NCBI RefSeq assembly: GCF_002797445.1
Contig: NZ_PGEP01000001.1
Coordinates: 3,906,501 to 3,970,500 of the forward strand
Length of the DNA: 64,000 nt
Direction: 5' to 3'
Source: Acidovorax sp. 69
GTDB taxonomy: Bacteria > Pseudomonadota > Gammaproteobacteria > Burkholderiales > Burkholderiaceae_C
Made by a program: the position numbers and the translations under genes. Of this stretch, positions 55,067 through 64,000 are shown in pieces. Position 1 is the stretch's first letter, and the number at the start of each line of letters is the position of its first letter. The notes below the pieces were generated by a model. The model saw only the letters and a list, made by a program, of their open reading frames with translations. It was not told where the DNA came from and did not search any database.

Positions 55067-55746
55067 ATGACCAACACGCTGCACCACATCGCCAATCGCA
55101 CTAAAAACCTGCCCCCCTGCGTGTAGGCATCGGCGGCCCCGTGGGCTCCGGCAAAACCACGCTGCTCGAAATGCTGTGCAAAACCATGCGCGATGACTAC
55201 GACCTCATCGCCATCACCAACGACATCTACACCAAGGAAGACCAGCGCCTGCTCACCGTGAGCGGCGCCCTGCCCGCAGAACGCATCCTGGGCGTGGAGA
55301 CCGGCGGCTGCCCGCACACCGCCATCCGCGAGGACTGCTCCATCAACCTCGAAGCCATCGACCGCATGCTCGGCGAGTTCCCCAACGCCGACATCGTGTT
55401 TGTGGAAAGCGGTGGCGACAACCTGGCCGCCACCTTCAGCCCCGAGTTGAGCGACCTCACCATCTACGTCATCGACGTCGCTGCGGGCGAAAAAATCCCC
55501 CGCAAGGGCGGCCCCGGCATCACCAAAAGCGATTTGTTCATCATCAACAAGACCGACCTGGCCCCCCATGTGGGCGCCAACCTGGATGTGATGCACGCCG
55601 ATACCACCCGAATGCGCACCAATACCCAGGGCCTGCTCAAGCCCTTTGTGATGACCAACCTGAAGACTCTGGCGGGCGTCGCCGATGTGGTGAAGTTCAT
55701 CGAGACGCGGGGCATGCTGAAAAACCAAGCCCCCTCAATCGACTAG
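55067..55746 (+). pseudogene. ureG: Urease accessory GTPase UreG, apparent one-base frameshift
   Basis: ATG 55067 opens [17 protein letters not shown], a normal UreG start, but then reads CV-stop at 55124. The remaining protein continues in the next frame as [18 protein letters not shown] with the Walker A intact, then [14 protein letters not shown] and [15 protein letters not shown], to a TAG at 55744. Adding one C to the six-C tract 55112-55117 gives [17 protein letters not shown] and a full UreG of about 226 residues. A GTG at 55141 could only give a protein lacking part of the P-loop strand. UreG GTP hydrolysis is required for nickel insertion, so a true frameshift would disable urease. 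A sequencing error in the C run is equally possible. Confidence 0.9.
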
Positions 55747-55889
55747 AGCCATCGCGCTCTCACGGAGCGGCCCCTGGTGATTTTGCGACTGTCAGAAATT
55801 CTGCAGGTTGGCATGACTCACGGAGCGCTTTTTGTTGTGAATGGCGCAGCGAGAGAGGCACACGAGTCCAACGGCTAATCGACCTCTAT

Positions 55890-56702
55890 TCACTGAAGCC
55901 AGCGTCGGCGCTGAATCCATAGAACTCCCAGCAACAGCGTGCTCAGCATCATCAGTCCCCACTCGCCAAGAGTAGGAACCGACACCGCGGTGCTGGCAGA
56001 CCCCGCCACAGTCGTACTATTGAAAACTTCGGTGACATCGCTGGGTGTGAGGACGCGACCATAAACGCGAACCTCATCAATTAACCCCCCGAAAAACTCG
56101 TCGTTACGACCTTGAGCATTGATTCCAATCCGCAACGGTTGAGCGTTATCAGTAGCCAACACGACGCCTAGTTTTGTGTCCTGAATTGATCCATTTACAT
56201 AAAACAAAAGAGTGCTGCCGTCATAACTCACAGCGACATGAGTCCAAACACCCTGAGGCAGAAAAAAACCGGAGGAATGATCGTTGCCTTCACCGATCAT
56301 TCGTAGTTCTCCCCCCCCCTCCATCAGTACAGAGAACCGCTGATTTGCGTTAGTTTGCCCCCAGCTCACCACGTTTCCGTTGTCGGCCGTGGATGACGGA
56401 TTCACCCAAAATGAAACCGTACGGGCATCACCGCCGCCAGGCAGGACCCCTGCGAGCCCTGATACCTCTACAAAACTAGTTGCGTTGTTAAAACTACCAG
56501 CCTGTCCAACCCGCCCGGCGGCGTACGTCAGCGAGGTGGCTGCACCATTTCGCCCGCCCCCAGATGAATCGTTGACGTTGTTCTCAAAGCCGTACCAGCC
56601 AAGCAACCCTGTAGTCATATCAGCATGAGCCGAAATAGCAGCGACCGCAATCAAGCCACCGACAACAGCCCGCATCAATCGCGGTACAAGCTTTAAAGTC
56701 AT
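55890..56702 (-). CDS. LamG-domain exported protein with an IPTL-CTERM sorting signal
   Basis: 270 residues. The signal peptide is about 1-26 (ending SAHA). A LamG/concanavalin-like domain follows: GWYGFENNVNDSSGGGRNG, VSFWVNPSS, WTHVAVSYDGSTLLFYVNG, GGLIDEVRVYGRVLT. The C terminus VPTLGEWGLMM plus a hydrophobic helix and RRRW is the IPTL-CTERM signal for archaeosortase-like exosortase processing. Codon use and the upstream region are more AT-rich than in neighbours. A TTG start 6 codons upstream is less likely. It lies between ureG and a duplicated ureG end, so it looks inserted. Confidence 0.87.
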   Translation of the reverse strand: MTLKLVPRLMRAVVGGLIAVAAISAHADMTTGLLGWYGFENNVNDSSGGGRNGAATSLTYAAGRVGQAGSFNNATSFVEVSGLAGVLPGGGDARTVSFWVNPSSTADNGNVVSWGQTNANQRFSVLMEGGGELRMIGEGNDHSSGFFLPQGVWTHVAVSYDGSTLLFYVNGSIQDTKLGVVLATDNAQPLRIGINAQGRNDEFFGGLIDEVRVYGRVLTPSDVTEVFNSTTVAGSASTAVSVPTLGEWGLMMLSTLLLGVLWIQRRRWLQ

Positions 56703-56840
56703 ATACAGTTTTTTCAACAAGAGATAGTTACATTTTCTATCAAAAATTTATTCACACGGTTTGAGAGTTCTTTCTCTTTATTTTCACCACAGCGTGCACC
56801 GCGCCAGGGCACGGGGGCAACACAGCGCCCTGGTCCACAT

Positions 56841-56906
56841 GCGGATGTGGTGAAGTTCATCGAGACGCGGGGCATGCTGCAAAAATCAGCACCCGCAGTC
56901 AGCTAG
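56841..56906 (+). pseudogene. Duplicated 3' end of ureG (22 codons)
   Basis: [13 protein letters not shown] followed by QKSAPAVS and TAG repeats the end of UreG ([16 protein letters not shown]...). Bases 56844-56879 are identical to 55684-55719 (36 bases), after which the two ends differ. This is not an expressed gene. It suggests that the DNA 55747-56840 entered at the end of ureG and left the former tail next to the tRNA. Confidence 0.85.
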
Positions 56907-56926
56907 AATCCGCAGCTTCCGTTCCC

Positions 56927-57014
56927 GGAGACGTGGGTGAGCGGTTTAAACCAGCAGTCTTGAAAACTGCCGACGGGCAACCGTCCGTGAGTTCGAATCT
57001 CACCGTCTCCGCCA
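56927..57014 (+). tRNA. tRNA-Ser (anticodon UGA)
   Basis: GGAGACG pairs with CGTCTCC, followed by discriminator G and an encoded CCA (57012-57014). The anticodon stem GCAGT/ACTGC encloses CTTGAAA with anticodon TGA at 56961-56963. A long variable arm (CGACGGGCAACCGTCCG) marks a class II serine tRNA; the T arm GAGTTCGAATCTC is intact. Confidence 0.96.
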
Positions 57015-57539
57015 AAAAACGGCTTTGCGATGATGGCGCCCACTCACTTGTGGGCGTTTTTGTTGGTACTGCAGGCGCAACGCGCCACCACTTTGCAAGC
57101 CTGCCCCCAAGAGCAGCGATCCCCCCCCCCCCCGCACGCACCCATGGCTGGCATGCGGCGGCCACTGTTTGTGCGCTGGTTTTGAGGGGCTGTTGGGTGG
57201 CTACGCTACGGCAAAGCCCCCACCTAAAAAGCTGCGTCCACACATTTGCCCTGATGTTCGTGGGCTGGCCCGGGGCTTTTGCTCTCACGCCTGGCCCCCT
57301 ATCTGCGTGATGCCCGAAACAGATTGACTGCACTCGGCTCTGCATGCAGGCTGCAGCGAGGTTACAAACTCCAGAACCACCCATACCCTGTGAAGTTGGG
57401 GCACCCTGCACAAAACAATGTTTTACTTTCCGACAAGAAAGTGCCACCCTGTCCCTAGCGATGGCCAGAGGTAGTTGACCTTAGGTTGACAGAGAAGATT
57501 GTCTTTGCCTCAACCCTCGAGATCTGAGTGACCCCACAC
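57015..57539. other. Gap after tRNA-Ser with terminator and a 13-C run
   Basis: 525 bases with no supportable gene. The terminator at 57037-57061 is followed by low-similarity DNA including an uninterrupted run of 13 C (57121-57133). The 3' part must hold the promoter of the GGDEF/EAL gene; no clear elements were recognised. Confidence 0.5.
57037..57061 (+). terminator. Intrinsic terminator after tRNA-Ser
   Basis: CGCCCAC (57037-57043) pairs with GTGGGCG (57050-57056) across six bases and is followed by five T residues. Confidence 0.85.
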
Positions 57540-60316
57540 ATGTCGAACTTCCGGTTGAGAACCTGGCTGGTTGTTCTGATCCTGATGGCTGTCCTGCCAT
57601 CACTGGTGGTGGTGCTGATCAACCACCAGAGCAACCAGGCGGTCTCGCTTGAACGAGCAACGACACAGATGGAGGCCGTGGCCCGCCTGGCAGCGGCGAC
57701 CCATGAGCAGTCTGTTGAGGGAGTACGACAGATCCTTGGCACCATTTCGAGCGGCCCCTCGGTACGCCGCTACGATCTGGAGCAGCTGTGCATCGAGTTC
57801 ATCGACAACGTGGCAAAGGCCAGTCCGAGTTACAGCATCATCGGCGTCTTGACCCTGGAGGGCAAGGCGCGTTGCATGAAAGATGAACAACTCAAGGCCA
57901 TCGACTTCAGCGATCGTCAGTACTTTAAAGACGCCATCGAAGGCCGACAGTTCACGGTGGGCGAATATGTCTTTGGCCGGGCCAGCGGAAAAAAGGCACT
58001 CACCTACTCGGTGCCTGTCTACGACTACCAAGACCAGCTCAAGGGGGTGGCCTTTGCGGGCCTGGATCTCGAAAAGGTTGATCAGCGGCTCAAGGGCTTG
58101 CATCTTGACCCAGACACACAGATTTTTCTCGTGAGCTCATCGGGCCTGCTGCTGGCCTCGACACACAAGACACTGGACGACATTGGCAGCTTGCACGACG
58201 ACCCGGGCCTGAAGGAATTGCTCTCGGCGCAGGCAAAGCCACAAGACCGCTCGGGCCCCATACAGGTAGGCGAATCGCTTTATGTGATCGCGCCGGTAGA
58301 CCACGCAGGCATGTCCAGGACGTTTTTCGTGACGCGGGCCAACCAGCAGGCCATTCTTGGCCGAGGCCTGAGCCAGTTGCGATCGCAGCTGCTGGTCCTG
58401 ATGGCCAGCGCGGTGTTGAGCGTCCTGTTGGCCTGGGTGATAGCAACACGAAAGATATCGGTGCCCATCCAGCGGCTGGTGCAACGGATGAATCTGGCTG
58501 GCAAGGGCGGTTACGGGTCAATACCCCAGACCGAGGAAGTGGTGCTGACATCGCTGGAGTTCAACCTGCTGAACCACCACCTCAGCGACATGCTCCGGCA
58601 GCTCCAGCTTCATCAGGCCGCAGTGGCCTCCAGCAGCGATGGCATCGTGATCTGCGACGCATTGCAGGCAGACATGCCGATGGTCTATGTCAATCCTGCT
58701 TTCGAACGCATGACGGGTTACGCCGCCAGCGAGGTTTTGGGTAAAAGCTGCAGGTTCCTGCAGTCGGAAGACCGGGACCAACCGGCCGTTGCCCAGATTC
58801 GACAAGCGGTGGCGGCCAACAAGGAGGTGGCGGTCACCCTCCGGAACTACCGGCATGACGGCTCGCTGTTCTGGAACAGCCTGCGGATTGCGCCCGTCAG
58901 AGACGCCAGGGGGCTGGTGACCCACTATGTCGGGATCCAGACCGACGTCACCGGCCGGATACAGAACGAGGAGGAGCTTGCGCGGCGGGCGAGCCATGAC
59001 TGGCTGACAGGCCTGCCCAATCGCACGCTGCTGGAGGACCGGATTTCGCTGGCCATAGAGCGTGCCAAGCGCGAGAACGCGGCCTTCACGATCGCCTTCA
59101 TCGATCTCGACAACTTCAAGGTCTTCAACGACAGCATCGGGCACGCGGCGGGGGATACATTGCTGGTGGAGGTCGGCAGAAGGCTGACCCAATCGGTTCG
59201 GGCGCAGGACACGGTCAGCCGCCTGGGTGGTGATGAAATTGTCGTGGTGTTCGAGGGGCTCGGTGAGCCCTCCCTGCTCCGCGAGGCCCTGATCAGGCTG
59301 CAGAATCGGCTGGAGGAGCCGGTGCACCTGCACGGCAAAGACTATGTGGTGGCCGCCAGCATCGGGATCGCCAATTTCCCCAAAGACGGTGACTCCGCCC
59401 AGTCGCTGCTCCAACACGCGGACATCGCGATGTACAAGGCCAAGGCCGATGGACGTGGCGTGGTGCGGGCGTATGACCCGGCGCTGGACGCCCGCAGCAA
59501 CGAGAAGCTTGAGCTCAGCAACGCGCTGCGCAAAGGCTTGGCCAACCGGGAGTTTGAACTGCACTACCAGCCCAAGGTGGAGTCCGGCACCGGGCTTTTG
59601 AGTGGATTCGAAGCACTCGTGCGTTGGCATCACCCTGTGCATGGGCTGATCCCGCCGCTTCAGTTCATCGCACACTCGCAGAGCAGACCGGCCTGATCGT
59701 GTCGCTGGGTCGTTGGGTTCTGCAAGAGGCATGTGCCCAGCTGCAGCAATGGCGCACCGATGGCGTGGTGGATGTACCCATGGCGGTCAACGTGTCAGGT
59801 ATCCAGTTCCGTCAGGATGACTTCAACGCGACGGTGGCAAGCGCATTGGCCAGCACGGGGCTGCCGGCAGACCGTTTGCACATTGAGATCACGGAGTCCG
59901 TGATGATTGACGGCCAAGAGAGCTTGCGTGCGACGCTTCACCGCATCCGATCGCAGGGCGTGAAGATCGCGCTGGACGACTTCGGTACCGGCTACTCTAG
60001 CCTGAGCTACCTGAAGCGCTTTCCCATCGACTACGTCAAGATTGACCGCTCATTTGTCAGAGACATCACCACCGATCCGGCCGATGCAGCCATTTGCAGC
60101 ACCATCATCTCGATGGCGCACAACCTGGGCATGCAAGTGATCGCTGAAGGCGTAGAGACTGCCGAGCAAGCCCAATTCCTGCGCGAGCGCCGGTGTGACC
60201 AGCTTCAGGGCTATCTGATTGGCAAGCCCAAGAATGCATCAGAGGTGGCACAGGGGCAAAATTCATACCCTCCCGATGCGGGGGAAACTCACATTAGATC
60301 CAAGTCCCCAGTCTGA
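57540..60316 (+). pseudogene. Cache-PAS-GGDEF-EAL cyclic di-GMP protein, frameshifted in the EAL domain
   Basis: The first frame gives about 718 residues. A membrane helix (11-29), a periplasmic Cache domain (to about 280; [19 protein letters not shown]), a second helix near 290-305, HAMP-like linker, PAS (about 360-480), GGDEF with LGGDEI near 562 and an RAQD inhibitory site, then EAL starting at GFEALVRW near 690. At 59671-59674 a CA repeat breaks the frame: FIA then HSQ-stop, while the other frame reads [16 protein letters not shown] through DDFGTGYSSLSYL to 60316. Removing one CA restores FIALAEQTG. GTG 57528 is an alternative start. As given, a protein with cyclase but no phosphodiesterase would be made. 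Confidence 0.85.
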
Positions 60317-60597
60317 GTGATATTGAATTGCCCTACATGGTCCGCCCAAGGAGAACAAGCTTCTACGTCGTGATGGTCTGAAGGGTTTGCTGCCTTACAT
60401 CCGGGCTGTTGGTGCAGTGGTGGCTGCTGCCCATGATGGCTATTCGCGGCGGGGATTCCTATCTCCGGGATGTACTCAAGGTACTGGCGATTTGTCGGAA
60501 TTTCCCAACCCGGTTTGACCGCCATTCCATCGACACGCTTTGAGCAGGTTCTCCTTGAAATCGGTGTTGTAGGTTTGAGGCGCTCCGCGCTGAAGGA
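60317..60597. other. Non-coding flank of the IS110 remnant
   Basis: 281 bases between the EAL stop and the transposase remnant. It presumably contains the end of the insertion element, but I could not define a terminus. No gene is supported. Confidence 0.35.
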
Positions 60598-60960
60598 TCA
60601 GGCAGTCACCGCCTCAAGCGGATTCCAACGGGTGCGGTCGAAGGCCATGCCCCTGGCTAGAACTGCCCACGCGGTGCGCGCCATCTTGTTGGCCAACGCG
60701 ACCACGACGGTGTTGTGATGTCGTCGCTGCAGCAACCGTTCCATCCCGTCAGATTTTCCGGATCGGGCAATCACGGCCCTGGCGCCGGCGATCAACAAGG
60801 TCCGCAGGTAGGTGTTTCCACGCTTGGAAATGCCCAACTGCTGCGTCTTCCCGCCGGTGCCCACGTGACGAGGGACCCGCTCTACCATGAGGCGAACTGC
60901 CGAGCGGATTTGAATCGCCCCGCCACGCCCAAAAGGTACGACGCAGTTGCCGCGCTGCTG
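60598..60960 (-). pseudogene. Decayed 3' fragment of an IS110/IS1111-family transposase
   Basis: On the minus strand, FKSARQFASW in one frame continues in another as VPRHVGTGGKTQQLGISKRG, then NTYLRTLLIAGARAVI and VVVALANKMARTAWAVL. These are the Transposase_20 domain motifs of IS110 elements (normally GLVPRQHSTGGK, ISKRGN.YLR.LLI, ALANK.AR..WA). The N-terminal DEDD domain is missing, and a stop plus frameshift lies near 60890, so it is dead. Confidence 0.82.
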
Positions 60961-61105
60961 CGGCTGGCACACGCTGTCTTGATCAAAGTCAATTTGATGA
61001 AGAGCACCAAAAACGAGACCCGCCACCCCAGTGGTGTTACAGATGGGCACCCACTGTGAGGAGCCTTACGGTATGGTGAAGGTCCCGCTTCCCGGAACCT
61101 CTCTC

Positions 61106-61435
61106 ATGATGAACATCCCTTTTGCCGCCGCTGGTGGCTTGGTCGTTGCCGTGCTGACGACCGGTTGTGCAAGCCACGGGCAGCCAGTCGCGCAGTCTGG
61201 CAGCCCCACGGCGGCAATGTCCACCCAAGTGGTGCCGTGCAACGCCCAGCCGGCCCAGTTCGCCGTCGGACAAAACAGCACCGCATCGGTGATGGAGTCG
61301 GCACGGGTGCGATCCGGCGCACAAATAGCCCGCATCCTGCGCCCAGGCCAGATCATCACCAAAGAATTCGATATGCAGCGGCTCAACCTGGAGGTGGGCA
61401 ACGATGGCCGCATTCTGGCGGTGCGCTGCGGCTGA
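61106..61435 (+). CDS. I78-family peptidase inhibitor lipoprotein
   Basis: 109 residues. Signal peptide with lipobox LTTGC at about residues 17-21, a short linker, then C-x3-PAQFAVGQNSTAS, SGAQIARILRPGQIITKEF and ending RLNLEVGNDGRILAVRCG, the inhibitor I78 pattern. It would be anchored in a membrane of the envelope and protect against serine proteases. Upstream in-frame starts lie in the IS remnant. Confidence 0.85.
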   Translation: MMNIPFAAAGGLVVAVLTTGCASHGQPVAQSGSPTAAMSTQVVPCNAQPAQFAVGQNSTASVMESARVRSGAQIARILRPGQIITKEFDMQRLNLEVGNDGRILAVRCG

Positions 61436-61537
61436 CCATTACCGGGCGGCGGACGCCCCATTGACCTGCCGCTGTGCGGGGCCCGGAGCCTGAATCGGCA
61501 CCGAGGTGGCCGCCTTCGGCGGTAGCTCGCCGCAGTG

Positions 61538-62797
61538 TCAATCCGCCAGGAATAGCTCCTGCAGATCACTCAGGAAATCGAATCCCCGCTCTGTCGGGCG
61601 CACGCGGGCCATGTCGCGCTCGATGAGTCCCTTGCGCTCTGCCGCCTCCAGCCCCTTGGCAATGGCGGTGATCGGCAGGCCCGTGCGGGCCATGAAGTCC
61701 TGGAGCGCGAAACCATCACGCAGGCGCAGCGCGTTGAGCATGTACTCAAACGGCAGATCTGCCCGGCGCACCTCGTCATCCTGCGCCACAGCTCGCCCGG
61801 CCAGGGCGTTGTCCATGTACAGACGGGGCTCACGAAAGCGCACCTGACGCACCACACGGTGCGCAAAACTGAGCTTGCTGTGGGCGCCCGCGCCAATACC
61901 CAGGTAGTCACCAAACTGCCAATAGTTGGTGTTGTGAAAACACGCGTGGCCGGGCTGGGCGTAGGCGGAGATTTCGTACCGTGCCATACCGGCCTGGCCC
62001 GTCATCTCAGTGATGCGGTCCAGCATGGCGTAAGCCTGGTCGTCTTCGGGGATGACCGGGGGAAACTTGGCGAAGTAGGTATTGGGCTCGATGGTCAGGT
62101 GATAGATGGAGATATGCGGTGGCTTGAGGGCCAACGCTGTCTGCATGTCCTGCTCCAGCTCCAACGACGTTTGTCCTGGAAGCGCATACATGATGTCGAG
62201 GTTGAAGGTGTCAAACGCCTGCGCGGCCTCTTCGACCGCCGCGATGGCCTGGGCGCGGTCGTGCACCCTGCCCAACGATTGGAGGTGCTGGTCGTTAAAG
62301 CTCTGAACCCCAATCGACAAGCGCGTAACCCCAGCCGCCCGGAAAGCCCGAAAGCGGTCTTTCTCGAACGTGCCGGGATTGGCTTCCAGCGTGATCTCGC
62401 AGTCGGGCTCCAGCCGCAGGCGGGCACGAATGTCACCGATCAGCCGATCGATGGCAGTGGGCGAAAACAGGCTGGGCGTGCCCCCGCCAATGAAGATGCT
62501 GTGCACCGTACGGCCCCAGATCAACGGCAGTGCCGCTTCCAGGTCGGCCATCAGGGCATCGATGTAGCGCTGCTCCGGCACCTGACTGGTATTGCCATCG
62601 CGGAATTCATGCGAGTTGAAATCGCAATAGGGGCACTTTTTGAGGCACCAGGGCAGGTGCACGTACAGCGACAGCGGTGGAAGGCTCTGCAGTTGCAGCA
62701 GGCCAGGGCGCATGTAGTGCTGGATGTCGCGCACTGGCGCAGGTTCAGCGTCGCTCTGCGGCAGGATAGGAATATGGCCCATGGTCTCAGCGCCCAT
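61538..62797 (-). CDS. hemW: Radical SAM heme chaperone HemW
   Basis: 419 residues. The [4Fe-4S] motif CLKKCPYCDF lies near 51-60, followed by FIGGGTPSLF, IGVQSFND and the HemW-specific C-terminal domain (WQFGDYLGIGAGAHS). HemW delivers heme and was once named HemN-like. It starts right after the rdgB stop, with ATG 62782 as an alternative. Confidence 0.92.
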   Translation of the reverse strand: MGAETMGHIPILPQSDAEPAPVRDIQHYMRPGLLQLQSLPPLSLYVHLPWCLKKCPYCDFNSHEFRDGNTSQVPEQRYIDALMADLEAALPLIWGRTVHSIFIGGGTPSLFSPTAIDRLIGDIRARLRLEPDCEITLEANPGTFEKDRFRAFRAAGVTRLSIGVQSFNDQHLQSLGRVHDRAQAIAAVEEAAQAFDTFNLDIMYALPGQTSLELEQDMQTALALKPPHISIYHLTIEPNTYFAKFPPVIPEDDQAYAMLDRITEMTGQAGMARYEISAYAQPGHACFHNTNYWQFGDYLGIGAGAHSKLSFAHRVVRQVRFREPRLYMDNALAGRAVAQDDEVRRADLPFEYMLNALRLRDGFALQDFMARTGLPITAIAKGLEAAERKGLIERDMARVRPTERGFDFLSDLQELFLAD

Positions 62798-63397
62798 TCA
62801 CAGCCAGCGCTCGCGCATCAGCGCCAACATCTGCGCGGCAGACCGGCCCCGGTGGCTGTGGGTGTTCTTGACCTCTACGGGCAATTCGGCAAAGGTCTTG
62901 CCAAATTCTGGAATGAGCATGACCGGGTCGAACCCAAAGCCATTGCTACCACGGGGTTGCGCAGTGATCTCGCCCACCACACGACCGACAGCGATCAGCG
63001 GTTCCGGGTCTTGTGGGCTGCGCACGGCCACCAGGGTGCTGACCATGGCGGCACGGCGGTTACCCACACCTTGCAACTGCTCCAGCAAAGCACGTACGTT
63101 GTTGGCATCGCTTTTTTCGTAGCCGAACTGGGTGCAGTAGTAGGCCGTGTCTACCCCAGGCAACCCGCCAAAGGCGTCGACGCACATGCCAGCATCGTCA
63201 GCCAAGGCGGGCAGTCCGGTATGTGCAGAGGCAAATCGGGCCTTGGCCAATGCGTTCTCGACAAAGGTCCGAAAAGGCTCCTCGGCCTCGCCCACGCCCA
63301 AATCGGCCTGGCGCACCAATTCGACGCCCAGTGGCGCGAACATGGCTTGCAGCTCGGCCAATTTGCCGCGGTTGTTGGATGCAAGAACAATTTTCAT
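62798..63397 (-). CDS. rdgB: dITP/XTP pyrophosphatase (RdgB/HAM1)
   Basis: 199 residues. ASNNRGKLAELQAMF at the N terminus, ADDAGMCVDAFGG, SNGFGFDPVM and HRGRSAAQML at the C terminus are all family motifs. It hydrolyses non-canonical purine triphosphates. ATG 63397 gives MKIVLASNN; a start 12 codons upstream lies in a dispersed repeat. Confidence 0.94.
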   Translation of the reverse strand: MKIVLASNNRGKLAELQAMFAPLGVELVRQADLGVGEAEEPFRTFVENALAKARFASAHTGLPALADDAGMCVDAFGGLPGVDTAYYCTQFGYEKSDANNVRALLEQLQGVGNRRAAMVSTLVAVRSPQDPEPLIAVGRVVGEITAQPRGSNGFGFDPVMLIPEFGKTFAELPVEVKNTHSHRGRSAAQMLALMRERWL

Positions 63398-63457
63398 AGC
63401 CAAAATGACCTGTAGCGCCTGTTCAGCATGCACAAGCAGCTATCAATTAGTGAGTAA
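63398..63457. repeat. Dispersed repeat between rph and rdgB
   Basis: AGCCAAAATGACCTGTAGCGCC, then TTCAGCATGCACAAGCAGCTA and TCAATTAGTGAG follow the family order with a weakened core. It fills the rph-rdgB gap. Confidence 0.55.
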
Positions 63458-63465
63458 AACAACCC

Positions 63466-64000
63466 TTATCGGATTTCAAGAAGCGCTTGCTGCTGCATCT
63501 GCATCAGCTCTCCAATGCCTTTTTCGGCCAGCACCAGCAGTTGGTCCATTTCTGCACGGGTAAAAGCCACGCCTTCAGCCGTGCCCTGCACCTCCACGAA
63601 ATGGCCCGCACCAGTCATCACCACGTTCATATCGGTATCGCAGTCCACGTCTTCGATATATTCCAGATCGAGCAGTGGTGTGCCTTGAACAATGCCCACG
63701 GAGATGGCCGCCACGGGCTGAAGCAAAGGCGTTTGCATGATCTTTCCGCTGGCGAGCAACTGGTTGACTGCGTCCTGAGCGGCCACCCAGGCACCGGTGA
63801 TGGCAGCGGTGCGCGTGCCTCCGTCGGCCTGGATCACGTCACAGTCGAGCTGAATCGTGCGCTCACCCAGCAGCTTGAGGTCGAACACGGCGCGCAGCGA
63901 ACGACCGATCAGGCGCTGGATCTCTTGTGTACGGCCGGTTTGTTTGCCACGTGCCGCTTCACGGTCACTGCGGGTGTGCGTAGCCCGCGGCAGCATGCCG
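63466..64000 (-). CDS. rph: Ribonuclease PH, C-terminal part (runs off the window)
   Basis: About 178 residues of roughly 240. [40 protein letters not shown] and [15 protein letters not shown] are diagnostic for RNase PH, the phosphorolytic tRNA 3'-end trimming enzyme. The N terminus lies beyond position 64000. The gene order rph-rdgB-hemW is common in betaproteobacteria. Confidence 0.95.
   Translation of the reverse strand, partial: GMLPRATHTRSDREAARGKQTGRTQEIQRLIGRSLRAVFDLKLLGERTIQLDCDVIQADGGTRTAAITGAWVAAQDAVNQLLASGKIMQTPLLQPVAAISVGIVQGTPLLDLEYIEDVDCDTDMNVVMTGAGHFVEVQGTAEGVAFTRAEMDQLLVLAEKGIGELMQMQQQALLEIR

Overview
The window looks like chromosome of a GC-rich betaproteobacterium of the family Comamonadaceae, closest in style to Acidovorax. 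This is inferred from gene content, the high GC, the urt/ure gene set and a characteristic intergenic palindromic repeat; I could not run a database comparison. There is no phage, plasmid or CRISPR signature. Mobile-element traces are one decayed IS110-type fragment and several dispersed repeats.

Layout. 1-5606: four-carbon sugar-acid (threonate/erythronate) catabolism: the tail of a GntR-type regulator, a GntP-family permease, then ltnD-otnK-otnC-otnI. 5985-19427: a large cluster that looks built to import and break down a nitrogen heterocycle. It has a solute-binding protein, two isopenicillin-N-synthase-like 2-oxoglutarate/Fe(II) oxygenases (one frameshifted), a VOC protein, a zinc nucleobase-type deaminase, a RutR-like TetR regulator, a lone [2Fe-2S] ferredoxin, a flavodoxin-fold reductase, a CodA-like amidohydrolase, a RidA protein, a creatininase-family amidohydrolase, a complete NMT1-type ABC importer and an FAD-linked oxidase. 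A near-consensus sigma-54 promoter and a RutR-type operator precede the ferredoxin gene, which suggests control by nitrogen status and a nucleobase-like ligand.

19511-36269: isolated ureD, a winged-helix/TPR regulator, a DUF4242-OsmC pair, an alaC-like aminotransferase, an MFS exporter, a class III cyclase fused to a PilZ domain, a metallophosphoesterase, a lipid kinase, a PAP2 phosphatase, and the urea ABC importer urtABCDE on the minus strand. 36698-44644: dctA, an isoquinoline-oxidoreductase-like molybdoenzyme (two subunits), a PAS-GGDEF protein, a CheX-like protein and an EamA transporter. 44736-49471: an unusual NCS1 permease-histidine kinase-receiver fusion with a cognate LuxR-type response regulator, divergent from the urease operon.

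49689-55746: urease operon ureA-J-B-C-(GNAT)-E-F-G behind a likely sigma-54 promoter. Several of its gaps hold a different repeat element, and ureG carries an apparent one-base frameshift in a C tract. 55890-57014: a foreign-looking LamG/IPTL-CTERM gene lies between ureG and a duplicated ureG 3' end, next to tRNA-Ser(UGA). 57540-64000: a frameshifted Cache/PAS/GGDEF/EAL protein, an IS110 remnant, an I78 inhibitor lipoprotein, then hemW-rdgB-rph (rph runs off the window).

A theme joins many of the pieces: nitrogen scavenging. Urea import, urease, the heterocycle cluster and an NCS1-type sensor kinase lie within 50 kb, with sigma-54-like promoters at the urease operon and the heterocycle cluster. 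Three genes (8517-9511, 55067-55746, 57540-60316) have single frameshifts. Two of these are one-base losses in C/G tracts, so sequencing error must be excluded before calling them pseudogenes.
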